Origin: Vibrio hibernica
GTDB lineage: Bacteria; Pseudomonadota; Gammaproteobacteria; Enterobacterales; Vibrionaceae
Length of the DNA stretch: 64,000 nucleotides
Direction: 5' to 3'
Assembly: GCF_015223435.1 (NCBI RefSeq)
Contig: NZ_VHKO01000013.1
Coordinates: forward strand, 1-64,000
The translations under genes and the position numbers were made by a program. Below the pieces are notes generated by a model. It saw only the letters and a program-made list of their open reading frames with translations, searched no databases and was not told the DNA's origin. Each line of letters begins with the position of its first letter. The stretch's first letter is position 1. Shown here piece after piece: positions 39,745 to 49,234 of this stretch.

Positions 39745-41172
39745 CTATAAGTTCTCTTCAGCAAACTCAGCCAAGCGGCTTCGTACTACGCCATTTAAAT
39801 GGACGTTGACACTACCTTCAAAGCTTTTAAATCTCTCAACAATATAAGTTAAACCAGAGGTGACAGGGGTTAAGTAGGTAGAATCTATTTGCGCCAAGTT
39901 ACCAGAGCAAACAATTTTGCTGCCCTCACCACAGCGAGTGATGATGGTTTTAATTTGTGAAGCGGTGAGATTTTGACATTCATCCAGAAGCACAAAGGCA
40001 TTTTGGATGGAACGACCACGCATAAAGTTAATCGATTTGAATTGAATATTGGCTTTATCACAGATGTATTTTAGTGATCCCTCCGTATTGTGATCATTCT
40101 TATGCAGTGCTTCGAGTGTGTCAGTGATGGCGGCAAGCCAAGGCAACATTTTTTCTTCTTCCGTTCCCGGTAAGAAACCAATTGCTTCCCCGATATCGGG
40201 TGTGTTTCGGGTCACGATGATCTTATCGAATATTTTCTTTTCTATAGTCATTTCCAGTGCAGCCGCCATTGCAAGTATGGTTTTTCCGCTTCCTGCTGCT
40301 CCAGTTAAAATAACTAAATCGATATCCGGATCGAGTAAGGCATTCAGTGCCATGCCTTGATAAATATTTTTAGATCGAACATCCCAAGCTTGCCGGTGTA
40401 ATAAATGTTCTCGGCCTAAATCACGAATTTTGGCCGTGGTTGGCGTGAGTTCTTCAACGCGGCCAGCAAAGTCGCTATCTTCATCTATTAGATATTGGTT
40501 GATGTAGGTTGGCTCAAGCCCTTCACGATCGACAGTATGAAAGGTTTTACTGCCGATATTTTTGCTTTCAACTTGTTTAAAGTTATCCCAAAAGTTGCCT
40601 TTATATTCAGTAAAACCTTTGGTAAGAAATTGCACATCATCAATCAGTTGGTCAGTGCGGTAATCCTCAACATGCTCAACACCGGCGCCTTTAGCACGCA
40701 AGCGCATATTTATATCTTTGGTGATTAACACGACTTCTCGCGGAGCGCTGCTATTTTGCAGTGAAAGTACACCATTGAGGATTCGATTATCACCCGCTTT
40801 ATCGGCAAAGGCTTTGTCGCTGTCTTGGATGTCAAAATCAGCCAAAATGGAAATAGTTCCGCTGACATGATTGCTATCGGTTATCTGCTTTCCAAATGGA
40901 ATACCGGTCGATATTTCTTCTGGCGTAGCGTCGTGAAAAATGGCTTCTAATGCACGAATTGCGACTCTGGCATCTCGCGCTACATCGCGCTTACTGTCTT
41001 TTATTCGATCAAGTTCTTCTAATACGGTCATCGGAATGACGACATCGTGTTCTTGGAATGAGTAAATAGCGTGGGGTTCGTGTAGTAGAATATTGGTATC
41101 AAGGACAAAGAGTTTGCGCGATGATTTATCGTGCTGAGTATCGCAGTTTTGCGTCTTTTTGATTGTGCCCAT
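39745..41172 (-). CDS. PIN domain-PhoH family ATPase (YlaK-like)
   Basis: The 475-residue protein joins an N-terminal PIN nuclease-like domain (FVLDTNILL with Asp25, Glu52/Glu53, Asp128, Asp153) to a C-terminal PhoH ATPase with Walker A GAAGSGKT (291-298) and Walker B VLLDECQN. Such PhoH2-type proteins are proposed RNA helicase-nucleases. ATG at 41172 is chosen because GGAG lies 5-8 nt upstream; the frame extends to 41208 without a ribosome-binding site. It is divergent from rapA. Confidence 0.9.
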   Translation of the reverse strand: MGTIKKTQNCDTQHDKSSRKLFVLDTNILLHEPHAIYSFQEHDVVIPMTVLEELDRIKDSKRDVARDARVAIRALEAIFHDATPEEISTGIPFGKQITDSNHVSGTISILADFDIQDSDKAFADKAGDNRILNGVLSLQNSSAPREVVLITKDINMRLRAKGAGVEHVEDYRTDQLIDDVQFLTKGFTEYKGNFWDNFKQVESKNIGSKTFHTVDREGLEPTYINQYLIDEDSDFAGRVEELTPTTAKIRDLGREHLLHRQAWDVRSKNIYQGMALNALLDPDIDLVILTGAAGSGKTILAMAAALEMTIEKKIFDKIIVTRNTPDIGEAIGFLPGTEEEKMLPWLAAITDTLEALHKNDHNTEGSLKYICDKANIQFKSINFMRGRSIQNAFVLLDECQNLTASQIKTIITRCGEGSKIVCSGNLAQIDSTYLTPVTSGLTYIVERFKSFEGSVNVHLNGVVRSRLAEFAEENL

Positions 41173-41488
41173 AGCATCTCCTTTTTCCACCAAGCGGAAG
41201 GCAAGCAATGTACTTTCTTAGTATATGAAAGTTTTTTGCTTTCGACCTTACAATAGCGCTTAAATATTGACACTTTTATGTCAGTCCACAAAATTAATGC
41301 GATTCAAGGTGATAAAAAAGGCGCTGTGCAGTACTATGTGCGGCTTTTTATCGATGAGCGTTATGCTTGTCTTTATTTTTCTTGGATCTTTGCTTTTACG
41401 AGAAAAACAGCTTATTTAGCACTAAAATAATGGTGTGTTTAGGCGTATTAATAAGAATTTTTTGATTTGGTTAGAGGTAGTCGATTAC
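41173..41488. promoter_or_regulatory. Divergent intergenic region phoH-like / rapA
   Basis: This 316-nt region should hold the promoters of both divergent genes. It also contains an unexpected terminator-like hairpin at about 41312-41353: GATAAAAAAGGCGC and GCGGCTTTTTATC arms with a loop of 15 nt or so. No gene lies upstream of it on the plus strand within the gap. I see no supported coding sequence. Confidence 0.5.
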
Positions 41489-44410
41489 ATGATATTTGCG
41501 TTAGGTCAGCGTTGGATTAGTGATACAGAAAGTGATTTAGGTTTAGGTACTATTGTCGCATTAGATGCGCGTACCGTGACTGTGATGTATGCCGCTTCTG
41601 AAGAAAATAGGCTCTATGCTCGTAGCGATGCGCCGATCACTCGTGTGATTTTTAATGTTGGCGATGTGATTGAAAGCCAAGAAGGCTGGAGCTTAAAAGT
41701 TGAGACATTAAAGGTTGATGCTGATGTGTTGACTTATATTGGTACTCGCCAAGATACGCAAGAAACCGACGTTGTATTACGTGAAATATTTCTTAATAAC
41801 CAAATTCGTTTTAATAAACCGCAAGACAAATTATTTGCCGGTCAAATTGATCGCATGGACAATTTTGTGTTGCGCTATCACGCACTCTCGAATCAATACC
41901 AACAACATAAGAGTCCAATGCGTGGTCTTTGTGGTATGCGTGCTGGCCTTATTCCGCATCAACTTTATATTGCCCATGAAGTGGGTCGACGTCATGCGCC
42001 TCGTGTTTTACTCGCCGATGAAGTGGGTTTAGGTAAAACCATTGAAGCGGGGATGATTATTCACCAACAAGTGCTGACTGGTCGCTCTGAACGCATTCTT
42101 ATTGTGGTGCCTGAAACCTTGCAGCATCAGTGGCTTGTGGAAATGTTGCGTCGTTTTAACCTGCATTTTTCAGTGTTTGATGAAGAGCGTTGTATTGAGT
42201 CTGAATCAGAAGGCAATCCATTTGATACTCAGCAGTATGTATTGTGCTCATTAGATTTCTTGTGCAAGCATTCGAAGCGTTATGAGCAAGCTCTAGCGGC
42301 TAAATGGGATCTGTTGGTGGTTGATGAAGCGCACCATTTAGAGTGGAGCCGTGAAGCGCCAAGTCGTAAGTATGAAATGGTTGAAGCGTTAGCCGCAAAT
42401 ATTGCCGGGGTGTTATTGCTGACTGCAACCCCAGAGCAGCTTGGGCATGAAAGCCACTTTGCACGTTTGCGCTTGCTTGACCCAGATCGCTTCTTTGATT
42501 ACCCAACGTTTGTAAAAGAAGAGCAACAATACGCGCCAGTGGCAGAAGCGGTCACCAGTCTAGAATCTGGGAAATCACTCACCAACGATGAAAAAAATAG
42601 CATTACTGAATTATTGTCAGAGCAAGATGCCGAACCACTCTTTCGTATTTTAGATGGTTGTAGTTCACAAGCAGAATTTGATATTGAGCAAAAAGTGCTA
42701 GCGCGCCAAGAGTTAATTGATAACTTAATGGATCGCCATGGGACTGGGCGTATTTTGTTCCGTAATACCCGCGCCGCGATTCAAGGTTTTCCAACTCGTA
42801 ATGTGCATCTACTAGAAATGCCAATGCCAGAGCAATATACGCGAGCGATGCGTGTAGCAAAAATGATGGATGGCGATTTACCCGAAACCACCCAAGCCAT
42901 CAAAAACCTATATCCAGAAGAAATTCTTCAAGACTTAGAAGGCGATAAATCTTCTTGGTGGAGTTTTGATCCTCGCGTCAGTTGGCTGTTGGATAAAGTG
43001 CTGGCGAAACGGTCGGAAAAGATATTAGTGATCGCCTCGCGTGCCACAACCGCATTGCAGCTTGAGCAAGCATTGCGTGAACGTGAAGGTATTCGCGCCA
43101 CGGTATTCCATGAAGGCATGTCGATTTTAGAACGAGATAAAGCGGCGGCTTATTTTGCACAAGAAGAAGGTGGGGCGCAGGTTCTTATTTGTTCAGAGAT
43201 TGGTTCTGAGGGGCGTAACTTCCAGTTTGCCAATCAACTTGTGATGTTTGATTTGCCGTTTAATCCCGATTTACTTGAACAACGTATTGGTCGTTTAGAT
43301 CGTATTGGGCAAATGCGCGATATTGATGTGTTTGTACCGTACCTTACGGATTCTGCACAATCAATTTTGGCGCATTGGTATCATCATGGGCTTAATGCTT
43401 TTGCAGAGACGTGCCCGACAGGTCGTTCGGTTTATGACCAATATTCTGATCAGCTGGTGGCAATGTTGGCCGCGATTAATATCGATGATTTAAATGAGTT
43501 GGTAGAAGATTCAGCCAAGCTAAATAAAACGCTGAAATCCCAGTTAGAGCAAGGTCGAGATCGTTTACTCGAAATTCACTCCAATGGTGGTGAAAAAGCG
43601 CAGAAAATTACCAAAACGATTGCCGCGGGTGATAATGACACCAATCTGGTTACGTTTTCTTTAAGCCTGTTTGATACGATTGGTTTAAATCAAGATGACA
43701 AAGGTGAGAATGCGTTAGTGGTGACACCATCTGAACATATGATGGTGCCAAGCTACCCAGGACTACCTTATGAAGGCGCAACGATTACCTTTGATCGTGA
43801 TACGGCATTGTCGCGTGAAGATATGCACTTCATCAGTTGGGAGCACCCAATGATCCAAGGCGGGATTGATTTACTGTTGAGCGAAGGTGTTGGTACTAAT
43901 GCGGTATCTTTACTTAAAAATAAAGCATTGCCTGTCGGTACTCTATTTTTAGAGCTGGTGTATGTTGTGGATGCACAAGCTCCAAAACGCAGTGGAATCA
44001 ATCAATTCTTACCTAAAACGCCAATCCGTTTATTAATGGATGCCAAAGGCAATGAATTATCAGAACAAGTACCGTTTGATACCTTTAATCGTCAACTTAG
44101 CCCAATTAATCGTCATATGGCGAGTAAAGTGGCGAGTTCGGTGCAAGACCAAATTCACGCCTTGATTGAACAAGCCGAGCAAGCGGTATTGCCTCGTTTA
44201 GATGAGGTTCGTCATAGTGCGAATAGCGAAATGCAGCAAAAACTCAATGGCGAATTAGAGCGCTTGCTGGCATTAAAAGCGGTGAATCCGAATATACGAG
44301 ATGAAGAGATTGACATTCTTGAGCAACAAATGCAGCAGTTGTCGGGCTATATTGAAAGTGCTCAACTGCAACTGGATTCATTGCGTTTGATTGTGGTTGC
44401 CCATCAATAG
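41489..44410 (+). CDS. rapA: RNA polymerase-associated ATPase RapA
   Basis: The 973-residue Swi2/Snf2-family protein starts [20 protein letters not shown], close to the E. coli N-terminus, and has Walker [20 protein letters not shown] ([10 protein letters not shown]) and the helicase C motif [13 protein letters not shown]. It recycles RNA polymerase after transcription. The frame extends to 41435, but ATG at 41489 gives the family start and has GAGG upstream. E. coli RapA has 968 residues. Confidence 0.96.
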   Translation: MIFALGQRWISDTESDLGLGTIVALDARTVTVMYAASEENRLYARSDAPITRVIFNVGDVIESQEGWSLKVETLKVDADVLTYIGTRQDTQETDVVLREIFLNNQIRFNKPQDKLFAGQIDRMDNFVLRYHALSNQYQQHKSPMRGLCGMRAGLIPHQLYIAHEVGRRHAPRVLLADEVGLGKTIEAGMIIHQQVLTGRSERILIVVPETLQHQWLVEMLRRFNLHFSVFDEERCIESESEGNPFDTQQYVLCSLDFLCKHSKRYEQALAAKWDLLVVDEAHHLEWSREAPSRKYEMVEALAANIAGVLLLTATPEQLGHESHFARLRLLDPDRFFDYPTFVKEEQQYAPVAEAVTSLESGKSLTNDEKNSITELLSEQDAEPLFRILDGCSSQAEFDIEQKVLARQELIDNLMDRHGTGRILFRNTRAAIQGFPTRNVHLLEMPMPEQYTRAMRVAKMMDGDLPETTQAIKNLYPEEILQDLEGDKSSWWSFDPRVSWLLDKVLAKRSEKILVIASRATTALQLEQALREREGIRATVFHEGMSILERDKAAAYFAQEEGGAQVLICSEIGSEGRNFQFANQLVMFDLPFNPDLLEQRIGRLDRIGQMRDIDVFVPYLTDSAQSILAHWYHHGLNAFAETCPTGRSVYDQYSDQLVAMLAAINIDDLNELVEDSAKLNKTLKSQLEQGRDRLLEIHSNGGEKAQKITKTIAAGDNDTNLVTFSLSLFDTIGLNQDDKGENALVVTPSEHMMVPSYPGLPYEGATITFDRDTALSREDMHFISWEHPMIQGGIDLLLSEGVGTNAVSLLKNKALPVGTLFLELVYVVDAQAPKRSGINQFLPKTPIRLLMDAKGNELSEQVPFDTFNRQLSPINRHMASKVASSVQDQIHALIEQAEQAVLPRLDEVRHSANSEMQQKLNGELERLLALKAVNPNIRDEEIDILEQQMQQLSGYIESAQLQLDSLRLIVVAHQ

Positions 44411-44506
44411 GCAATTTTTAATAGATAGAGACCTTAGCTCTGCCGCCTTGATCTTCATTGTTATTGGATTTTAGGCGTCAGCGCTCATACCTAGAGACGT
44501 TTGGTT

Positions 44507-45244
44507 ATGGCTTTACTCGAATACTTTCCTCCTACCGATCCTTGGACTGAAATTGTCTACCAAGATAATCATATTTTAGTGGCCAATAAGCCGGCTGGTT
44601 TACTGTCTATTCCTGGGCGTTTACCTGAGCACCACGACAGCCTGTGGAGTCGCTTGCGTGAAGATTATCCAGATATTCAAGTGGTACATCGTTTGGATAT
44701 GGCGACTTCTGGTTTAATGCTATTTGCGTTGACTAAATCAGCAGAGCGACATATTAAGAAGCAGTTTCAATATCGCTTAACCCATAAAATGTATTACGCC
44801 CGTGTGTGGGGATGTGTTGAGCAAGATGAAGGTGAGATTGATTTGCCCTTAATTTGCGATTGGCCAAATCGACCACGACAAAAAGTGTGTACTCAAGATG
44901 GCAAACCATCGCTTACTCGTTATCAAGTCGTTGCGAGAGAAGACAAAACCACCGTTGTACGCTTACTGCCTATTACTGGTCGTTCTCATCAGCTTAGAGT
45001 GCATATGATGTCGATTGGTCATCCTATTGTTGGTGATGAATTTTATGCGACTCCTGAGGCATTTGCTTTTTCGGATCGTTTACAACTGCATTCGGCTGAG
45101 TTAGGTTTTTACCATCCGCGAAATTTGAGGTTGTCGACGATTTTTGTTCAGTGTGATTTTTACCCTGATGTTGAAGCTCAGCTTTTAGAACATTATAACC
45201 CGCCCTCTAAATTGCCCGATTATAAAACATTGCCTTGTCCTTAA
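44507..45244 (+). CDS. rluA: 23S rRNA/tRNA pseudouridine synthase RluA
   Basis: The 245-residue protein has the catalytic HRLDMATSGLMLFA motif with Asp64, at the same position as in E. coli RluA, and the C-terminal RSHQLRVHM motif. It isomerises U746 of 23S rRNA and U32 of some tRNAs in E. coli. ATG at 44507 is used; the TTG at 44501 is an alternative. It follows rapA, as in E. coli. Confidence 0.93.
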   Translation: MALLEYFPPTDPWTEIVYQDNHILVANKPAGLLSIPGRLPEHHDSLWSRLREDYPDIQVVHRLDMATSGLMLFALTKSAERHIKKQFQYRLTHKMYYARVWGCVEQDEGEIDLPLICDWPNRPRQKVCTQDGKPSLTRYQVVAREDKTTVVRLLPITGRSHQLRVHMMSIGHPIVGDEFYATPEAFAFSDRLQLHSAELGFYHPRNLRLSTIFVQCDFYPDVEAQLLEHYNPPSKLPDYKTLPCP

Positions 45245-45277
45245 TTGAGCAGGGCTGAATCTTAGAAAGGATTTTTT

Positions 45278-46264
45278 ATGACGATAACGCCGCGTAACCT
45301 ACCAAGTAAACCTACGGTAGTTTTTCTTGATGTTGCCACTATTCCGAACCAAATCAGTATCCCTAACTTAACCTTTGAACATCAGTTTCAGCAGTTTGAT
45401 TTGACCGAGCCAGATCAAATTATTGAGCGTATTCAAGCGGCTGATATTGTGATCACCAATAAAGTCAAACTGACCGCAGAGGTTTTAGCACATGCACCCA
45501 ATCTACGTTTAATTGCAGTGGCGGCAACCGGAACCGATAATATTGATTTAGCTTATTGTCGTGATAAGCAAATTGCAGTCGCCAATGTGCAAGGGTACGG
45601 CACTCGTTCTGTGCCAGAGCACGTGATCGCCATGATGTTTGCGCTAAAGCGTAACTTAGTGGGATATCACCAAGATATTGCAGCGGGTGTTTGGCAACAA
45701 CAAAAGCAGTTTTGTTTCTTTTCTCACCCGATCGGTGATGTCGCGGATTCTACATTAGGTATTATCGGCAGCGGCAGCTTGGGTCAGGCGGTGGCGAAGC
45801 TGGCTAAATCGATAGGGATGCGAGTGATATTCGCTGAGCGTAAAGGGGGCAAACAATGCCGACCGGGTTATGTGCCGTTTGAGCAAGTATTGTCACAAGC
45901 AGATGTAATAACGTTACATTGTCCATTAAGTGACAGTACTCATAATTTGATTGCAGAGCCTGAGCTTCAATCTATGAAGCCGAGTGCGATTCTTATTAAT
46001 GCGGGCCGTGGCGGTTTGGTCAATGAAGCCGATTTAATTGCAGCACTAAAAAGTAAACACATTGCAGGCGCTGGTTGTGATGTCTTTACTCAAGAGCCCG
46101 CGGATGAAACCAATCCATTAATTGCTAATATGGATCTACCTAATTTGATCTTAACCCCACATGTAGCTTGGGGTAGCGATTCTTCTATTCAAACCTTATG
46201 TAATATATTGATGGATAATGTAGTGAAATTTCAGCAAGGGATTGAGCAAAATAGAGTGGTGTAG
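45278..46264 (+). CDS. D-2-hydroxyacid dehydrogenase
   Basis: The 328-residue protein has the family layout: a Rossmann motif GIIGSGSLG (161-169), catalytic Arg244 (NAGRGG), Glu273 (FTQEP) and His295 (PHVAW). The AERKG after the second strand puts Arg188 where an acidic residue usually selects NAD, so NADP use is possible. The sequence is closest to glycerate/hydroxypyruvate-type members, but the substrate is not fixed by sequence. AAAGGA precedes the ATG. Confidence 0.88.
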   Translation: MTITPRNLPSKPTVVFLDVATIPNQISIPNLTFEHQFQQFDLTEPDQIIERIQAADIVITNKVKLTAEVLAHAPNLRLIAVAATGTDNIDLAYCRDKQIAVANVQGYGTRSVPEHVIAMMFALKRNLVGYHQDIAAGVWQQQKQFCFFSHPIGDVADSTLGIIGSGSLGQAVAKLAKSIGMRVIFAERKGGKQCRPGYVPFEQVLSQADVITLHCPLSDSTHNLIAEPELQSMKPSAILINAGRGGLVNEADLIAALKSKHIAGAGCDVFTQEPADETNPLIANMDLPNLILTPHVAWGSDSSIQTLCNILMDNVVKFQQGIEQNRVV

Positions 46265-46303
46265 TGCCTCGTTTTTTAAAGCATAGGTCGTTCAATATTT
46301 CCC

Positions 46304-46332
46304 TTGCCTAAAGTGATTGCCTCTTATACAAT
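46304..46332 (+). promoter_or_regulatory. Promoter of the rpsF operon
   Basis: TTGCCT (46304-46309), a 17-nt spacer and TACAAT (46327-46332), then a GC-rich TCGCCGTCC, form a good sigma-70 promoter of the ribosomal type. The start would be near 46339, about 90 nt before rpsF. Confidence 0.7.
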
Positions 46333-46338
46333 TCGCCG

Positions 46339-46430
46339 TCCTGAAATCTCGGTCTTTTATATTTTTCGTTCCTTGTTTCCTCCGGACGGCCGAGCCCATG
46401 TGGAAACTAATAATCCGTAAGGAGCAACCT
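46339..46430 (+). promoter_or_regulatory. rpsF leader, likely S6:S18-binding motif
   Basis: CTCGG (46348-46352) pairs with CCGAG (46390-46394), and CCTCCGGACGG just before the closing strand supplies the CCG bulge typical of the S6:S18 RNA motif found ahead of rpsF in many bacteria. The complex of S6 and S18 would repress its own operon here. The pairing is read by eye; the family match is from knowledge of that motif. Confidence 0.65.
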
Positions 46431-46841
46431 ATGCGTCATTACGAAATCGTATTCATGGTGCACCCTGATCAAAGCGAGCAAGTGGCTGGCATGATCGAGC
46501 GTTACACTGGTTCTATCACTGAAGCGGGCGGTACTATTCACCGTCTAGAAGATTGGGGTCGTCGTCAAATGGCTTACCCAATCAACAAACTTCACAAAGC
46601 TCACTATGTTCTTATGAACGTAGAAGCTGGCCAAGAAGTGATTGACGAGCTAGAAACTGCTTTCCGTTTTAACGATGCAGTTTTACGTAACATGATCATG
46701 CGCACTAAAGGCGCTGTGACTGAGCAATCGATTATGCTTAAAGTACGTGAAGAGCGTGCTGAACGTGCTCCACGTCGTGAAGATCGTGAAGAGCGTTCTG
46801 AAGTTAAGCCAGAAGCTAAGCCAGAAGCAGACGCTGAGTAA
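46431..46841 (+). CDS. rpsF: 30S ribosomal protein S6
   Basis: The 136-residue protein starts [18 protein letters not shown] and has a charged C-terminal tail rich in Glu and Arg (the substrate of RimK glutamylation in E. coli S6). The frame stays open upstream to 46317, but this would cover the promoter and leader. The ATG at 46431, after AAGGAGCAACCT, is right. Confidence 0.97.
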   Translation: MRHYEIVFMVHPDQSEQVAGMIERYTGSITEAGGTIHRLEDWGRRQMAYPINKLHKAHYVLMNVEAGQEVIDELETAFRFNDAVLRNMIMRTKGAVTEQSIMLKVREERAERAPRREDREERSEVKPEAKPEADAE

Positions 46842-46847
46842 TATTTG

Positions 46848-47150
46848 ATGACCAATCGATTGGAGTTAAGCGGCCATGTCGTTAAAGCTCCAGTTAGAAG
46901 CCTAAGTCCTGCTGGCATTGCCCATTGCTTTTTTAGCCTTGAGCATCGTTCGACAGTGATGGAAGCCGATTTACCAAGGCAAGTTTATTGTCGTATACAG
47001 GTAGTCGTTAGTGGGCAAAGGTCACAAGCATTAACTCAACATTTAGTTCTAGGCAGTAACATTAAGGTAGGCGGTTTTGTCGCTTATCAGACTGGCCGAA
47101 ATGGTTTAGGAAAATTAGTGCTACATGCTGACAACATTACTCAAATTTAA
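46848..47150 (+). CDS. priB: Primosomal replication protein N, PriB
   Basis: The 100-residue OB-fold protein starts [24 protein letters not shown] and matches PriB, the single-stranded-DNA-binding partner of PriA in replication restart. It lies between rpsF and rpsR as in E. coli, linking replication restart to ribosome synthesis. ATG at 46848, 6 nt after the rpsF stop, is preferred to TTG at 46845. Confidence 0.93.
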   Translation: MTNRLELSGHVVKAPVRSLSPAGIAHCFFSLEHRSTVMEADLPRQVYCRIQVVVSGQRSQALTQHLVLGSNIKVGGFVAYQTGRNGLGKLVLHADNITQI

Positions 47151-47166
47151 GATCAGGAGATAGCCC

Positions 47167-47394
47167 ATGGCTCGTTTCTTCCGTCGTCGTAAATTCTGCC
47201 GTTTTACTGCAGAAGGCGTACAAGAGATTGATTACAAAGACGTATCAACTCTTAAAAACTACATCACTGAAGCTGGTAAAATCGTACCTAGCCGCATCAC
47301 TGGTACTAGCGCTAAATATCAGCGTCAGCTAGCTCGTGCTATCAAACGTTCTCGTTATTTAGCACTTCTTCCATATACAGATAAGCATCTGTAA
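47167..47394 (+). CDS. rpsR: 30S ribosomal protein S18
   Basis: The 75-residue protein starts [25 protein letters not shown], the usual S18 sequence with one cysteine, so it is not the zinc-binding multi-cysteine form. S18 pairs with S6 on the 30S platform. AGGAGATAGCC precedes the ATG. Confidence 0.98.
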   Translation: MARFFRRRKFCRFTAEGVQEIDYKDVSTLKNYITEAGKIVPSRITGTSAKYQRQLARAIKRSRYLALLPYTDKHL

Positions 47395-47430
47395 TTGGTC
47401 GCAGTTAAATAATTTAAGAGGACTAAGATA

Positions 47431-47880
47431 ATGCAAGTTATTCTACTTGATAAAATTGGTAACCTAGGCAACCTTGGCGACCAAGCAAACGTTAAATCTG
47501 GCTACGCTCGTAACTTCCTTATCCCACAAGGTAAAGCAGTTATGGCAACTAAAGCTAACGTTGAAGTTTTTGAAACTCGTCGTGCTGAACTAGAAGCTAA
47601 AGTTGCTGAGCAACTAGCTGCTTGTCAAGCTCGCGCTGATCAAATCAATGCACTAGAAGCCGTTGTACTTGCTTCGAAAGCAGGTGATGAAGGTAAATTG
47701 TTCGGTTCTATCGGTACTCGCGATATTGCTGATGCAATTACTGCAGCTGGCGTTAAAGTTTCTAAGAGCGAAGTTCGTCTTCCTGAAGGCGCACTACGTA
47801 ACATCGGTGAGTTTGACATTAGCATCCAACTTCATTCTGAAGTTTTTGCAGATGTTAAATTACAAGTTGTTGCTGAGTAA
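47431..47880 (+). CDS. rplI: 50S ribosomal protein L9
   Basis: The 149-residue protein has the N-terminal domain [21 protein letters not shown], the long connecting helix (about 41-74) and a C-terminal domain. L9 restrains frameshifting. It is the last gene of the rpsF operon, followed closely by a terminator. Confidence 0.98.
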   Translation: MQVILLDKIGNLGNLGDQANVKSGYARNFLIPQGKAVMATKANVEVFETRRAELEAKVAEQLAACQARADQINALEAVVLASKAGDEGKLFGSIGTRDIADAITAAGVKVSKSEVRLPEGALRNIGEFDISIQLHSEVFADVKLQVVAE

Positions 47881-47894
47881 CTCTCAACGCAATA

Positions 47895-47928
47895 CAAAAA
47901 AACCGACTTTTTAAGTCGGTTTTTTTTC
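47895..47928 (+). terminator. Terminator of the rpsF operon, bidirectional
   Basis: ACCGACTT (47902-47909) and AAGTCGGT (47913-47920) form an 8-bp stem extendable by A-T pairs, with seven A before and eight T after. It serves rplI and can also stop the convergent DUF481 gene. Confidence 0.92.
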
Positions 47929-47956
47929 GTCTATCGATTGGGATCTCTGGTTGATA

Positions 47957-49075
47957 TTATTTAAAGGAAAATAAGATATTGATCGTGATCGTACTATTCG
48001 TTTTTTCTAAATTATTTGGAACATGGCTTAAATGCTGGCGAGATTGTGCAATTTTCAAAGCGATGCTTTCGGTAATATTATTAATGATGCTAATTTCAGT
48101 ATCAAAACGTGTATTACTCGATCCCGTTACCACCGTTCCATCAAAGTTAAATCCAATACGTTCAAACGGTTTCCAAAGAGCGGTTAAATTAGCCCGGATA
48201 ATAGGTTCTTGGACATTATCTGGGAAGATAGGATCGTCATCATCAATTTCATCGGTATTGGGTTCTTGATAGCGGTAACCCGGGCCGAGCTCTGCTTCTA
48301 TTTTTAAAGTATCAGTATTGGTGATTTGGTAACCAAAGCCAGTTGAAACCGTATAATCTTGATAATAAGATTTGTACTTAGAGGTAATCCCTTTAAAGTT
48401 TCCGTAAAGGTAGGTTTTGGGACTTAACTTATAGTCACTTTGTAATTGATAGGTTTGATCTCGTTCGTCCTCCTCACCATCTTTATCTTTCATGTAAACT
48501 TTGACTTCACCAGTATTACGAAGTCGACCCTTGATGTAAGAAATTGAAACGCGAGCATTTAATGATTTTTTATCTTCATTGCCTTGTTCGGAGCGATAAC
48601 CGAATTCTACCTCTGATTCCCAAGGTGACGGTTCTTCTTCCTGAACGCTACCATCACTATTCTCATTCAATAATTTAGAGATTGCAGCATCATCCACCTC
48701 TGAATCTGCTTCTTCGCTTTTTTCTATTTCTTCCTTGGCCTTTTGTTCTTCAGCCGTTTTAGGATCTTTAGTGTCATCTTTATTTGGCTGTGTTTTATCT
48801 TGCTCTGTTGTTTCTGGGGCTTCGGCAGATTCCGGCTCTTCAAAGGTGATTTCTTGAGGCTGATCTGGCTTACTTTGCGTATCTTCTTTGGTCTGTTCCG
48901 CGTTACTTTCTTTAAGCTCAGGCGTTTCAGAGGCGGCAATATCCGCACTTTGAGGAGCACCAGAAAGTGGAAGCGTTTGAGGTTGACTATCATCCGTTGA
49001 TATTGTCGCTGATTCCTCACTGTAGCTATTGGCGCTACAGAGTAAAAATAACAGCGGTAATATACGTTTTTGCAC
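47957..49075 (-). CDS. DUF481-like outer-membrane protein with long acidic linker
   Basis: The 372-residue product has a signal peptide (MQKRILPLLFLLCSANSYS). A 130-residue low-complexity segment follows (21-150), very rich in Glu, Asp, Lys, Pro, Gln and Thr. The C-terminal 220 residues alternate aromatic and polar residues as in a small beta-barrel (YLYGNFKGITSKYKSYYQDY, TVSTGFGYQITNTDTLKIEA), resembling DUF481/YdiY proteins. It ends ILFSFK. Function is unknown. The gene stands alone, divergent from dnaB and convergent with rplI. Confidence 0.78.
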   Translation of the reverse strand: MQKRILPLLFLLCSANSYSEESATISTDDSQPQTLPLSGAPQSADIAASETPELKESNAEQTKEDTQSKPDQPQEITFEEPESAEAPETTEQDKTQPNKDDTKDPKTAEEQKAKEEIEKSEEADSEVDDAAISKLLNENSDGSVQEEEPSPWESEVEFGYRSEQGNEDKKSLNARVSISYIKGRLRNTGEVKVYMKDKDGEEDERDQTYQLQSDYKLSPKTYLYGNFKGITSKYKSYYQDYTVSTGFGYQITNTDTLKIEAELGPGYRYQEPNTDEIDDDDPIFPDNVQEPIIRANLTALWKPFERIGFNFDGTVVTGSSNTRFDTEISIINNITESIALKIAQSRQHLSHVPNNLEKTNSTITINILFSFK

Positions 49076-49108
49076 GAATTTGCTTACCTAAATGAGTAAA
49101 AGTTCACA

Positions 49109-49126
49109 ATTATAACGGAGTATAAT
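49109..49126. promoter_or_regulatory. Symmetric TATAAT pair between DUF481 gene and dnaB
   Basis: AATTATA-ACGGAG-TATAATT (49108-49127) is an inverted repeat whose two arms are each a perfect -10 hexamer, one per strand. The minus-strand copy would start transcription near 49102, 27 nt before the DUF481 gene. The plus-strand copy could add to the dnaB promoter. No strong -35 is visible for either. Confidence 0.4.
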
Positions 49127-49176
49127 TATAGTGCAGTCATTAGCGAGTTAATTTTCTATTTTATTCAATAGTGTGC

Positions 49177-49203
49177 TTACAAATCCATACACTCCGTTAT
49201 AAT
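49177..49203 (+). promoter_or_regulatory. Putative dnaB promoter
   Basis: TTACAA (49177-49182), a 15-nt spacer and a perfect TATAAT (49198-49203) lie 31 nt before the dnaB start. Spacing is one or two bases short of ideal; CTTACA gives 16. Confidence 0.5.
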
Positions 49204-49234
49204 GGCTGGCTATAGTTTTCAATGAAGTGATCCC

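Noticed and set aside
41739..42032. 97-codon open frame inside rapA
   Set aside because: It is a shadow frame within a full-length, well-conserved RapA reading frame.
46317..46430. Upstream extension of rpsF
   Set aside because: The open frame covers the promoter and leader, and S6 proteins start at MRHYEIV.
48724..49020. Lys/Arg-rich open frame on the minus strand inside the DUF481 gene
   Set aside because: It is a shadow of the low-complexity acidic linker; its biased composition follows from the repeat-like codons in the real frame.
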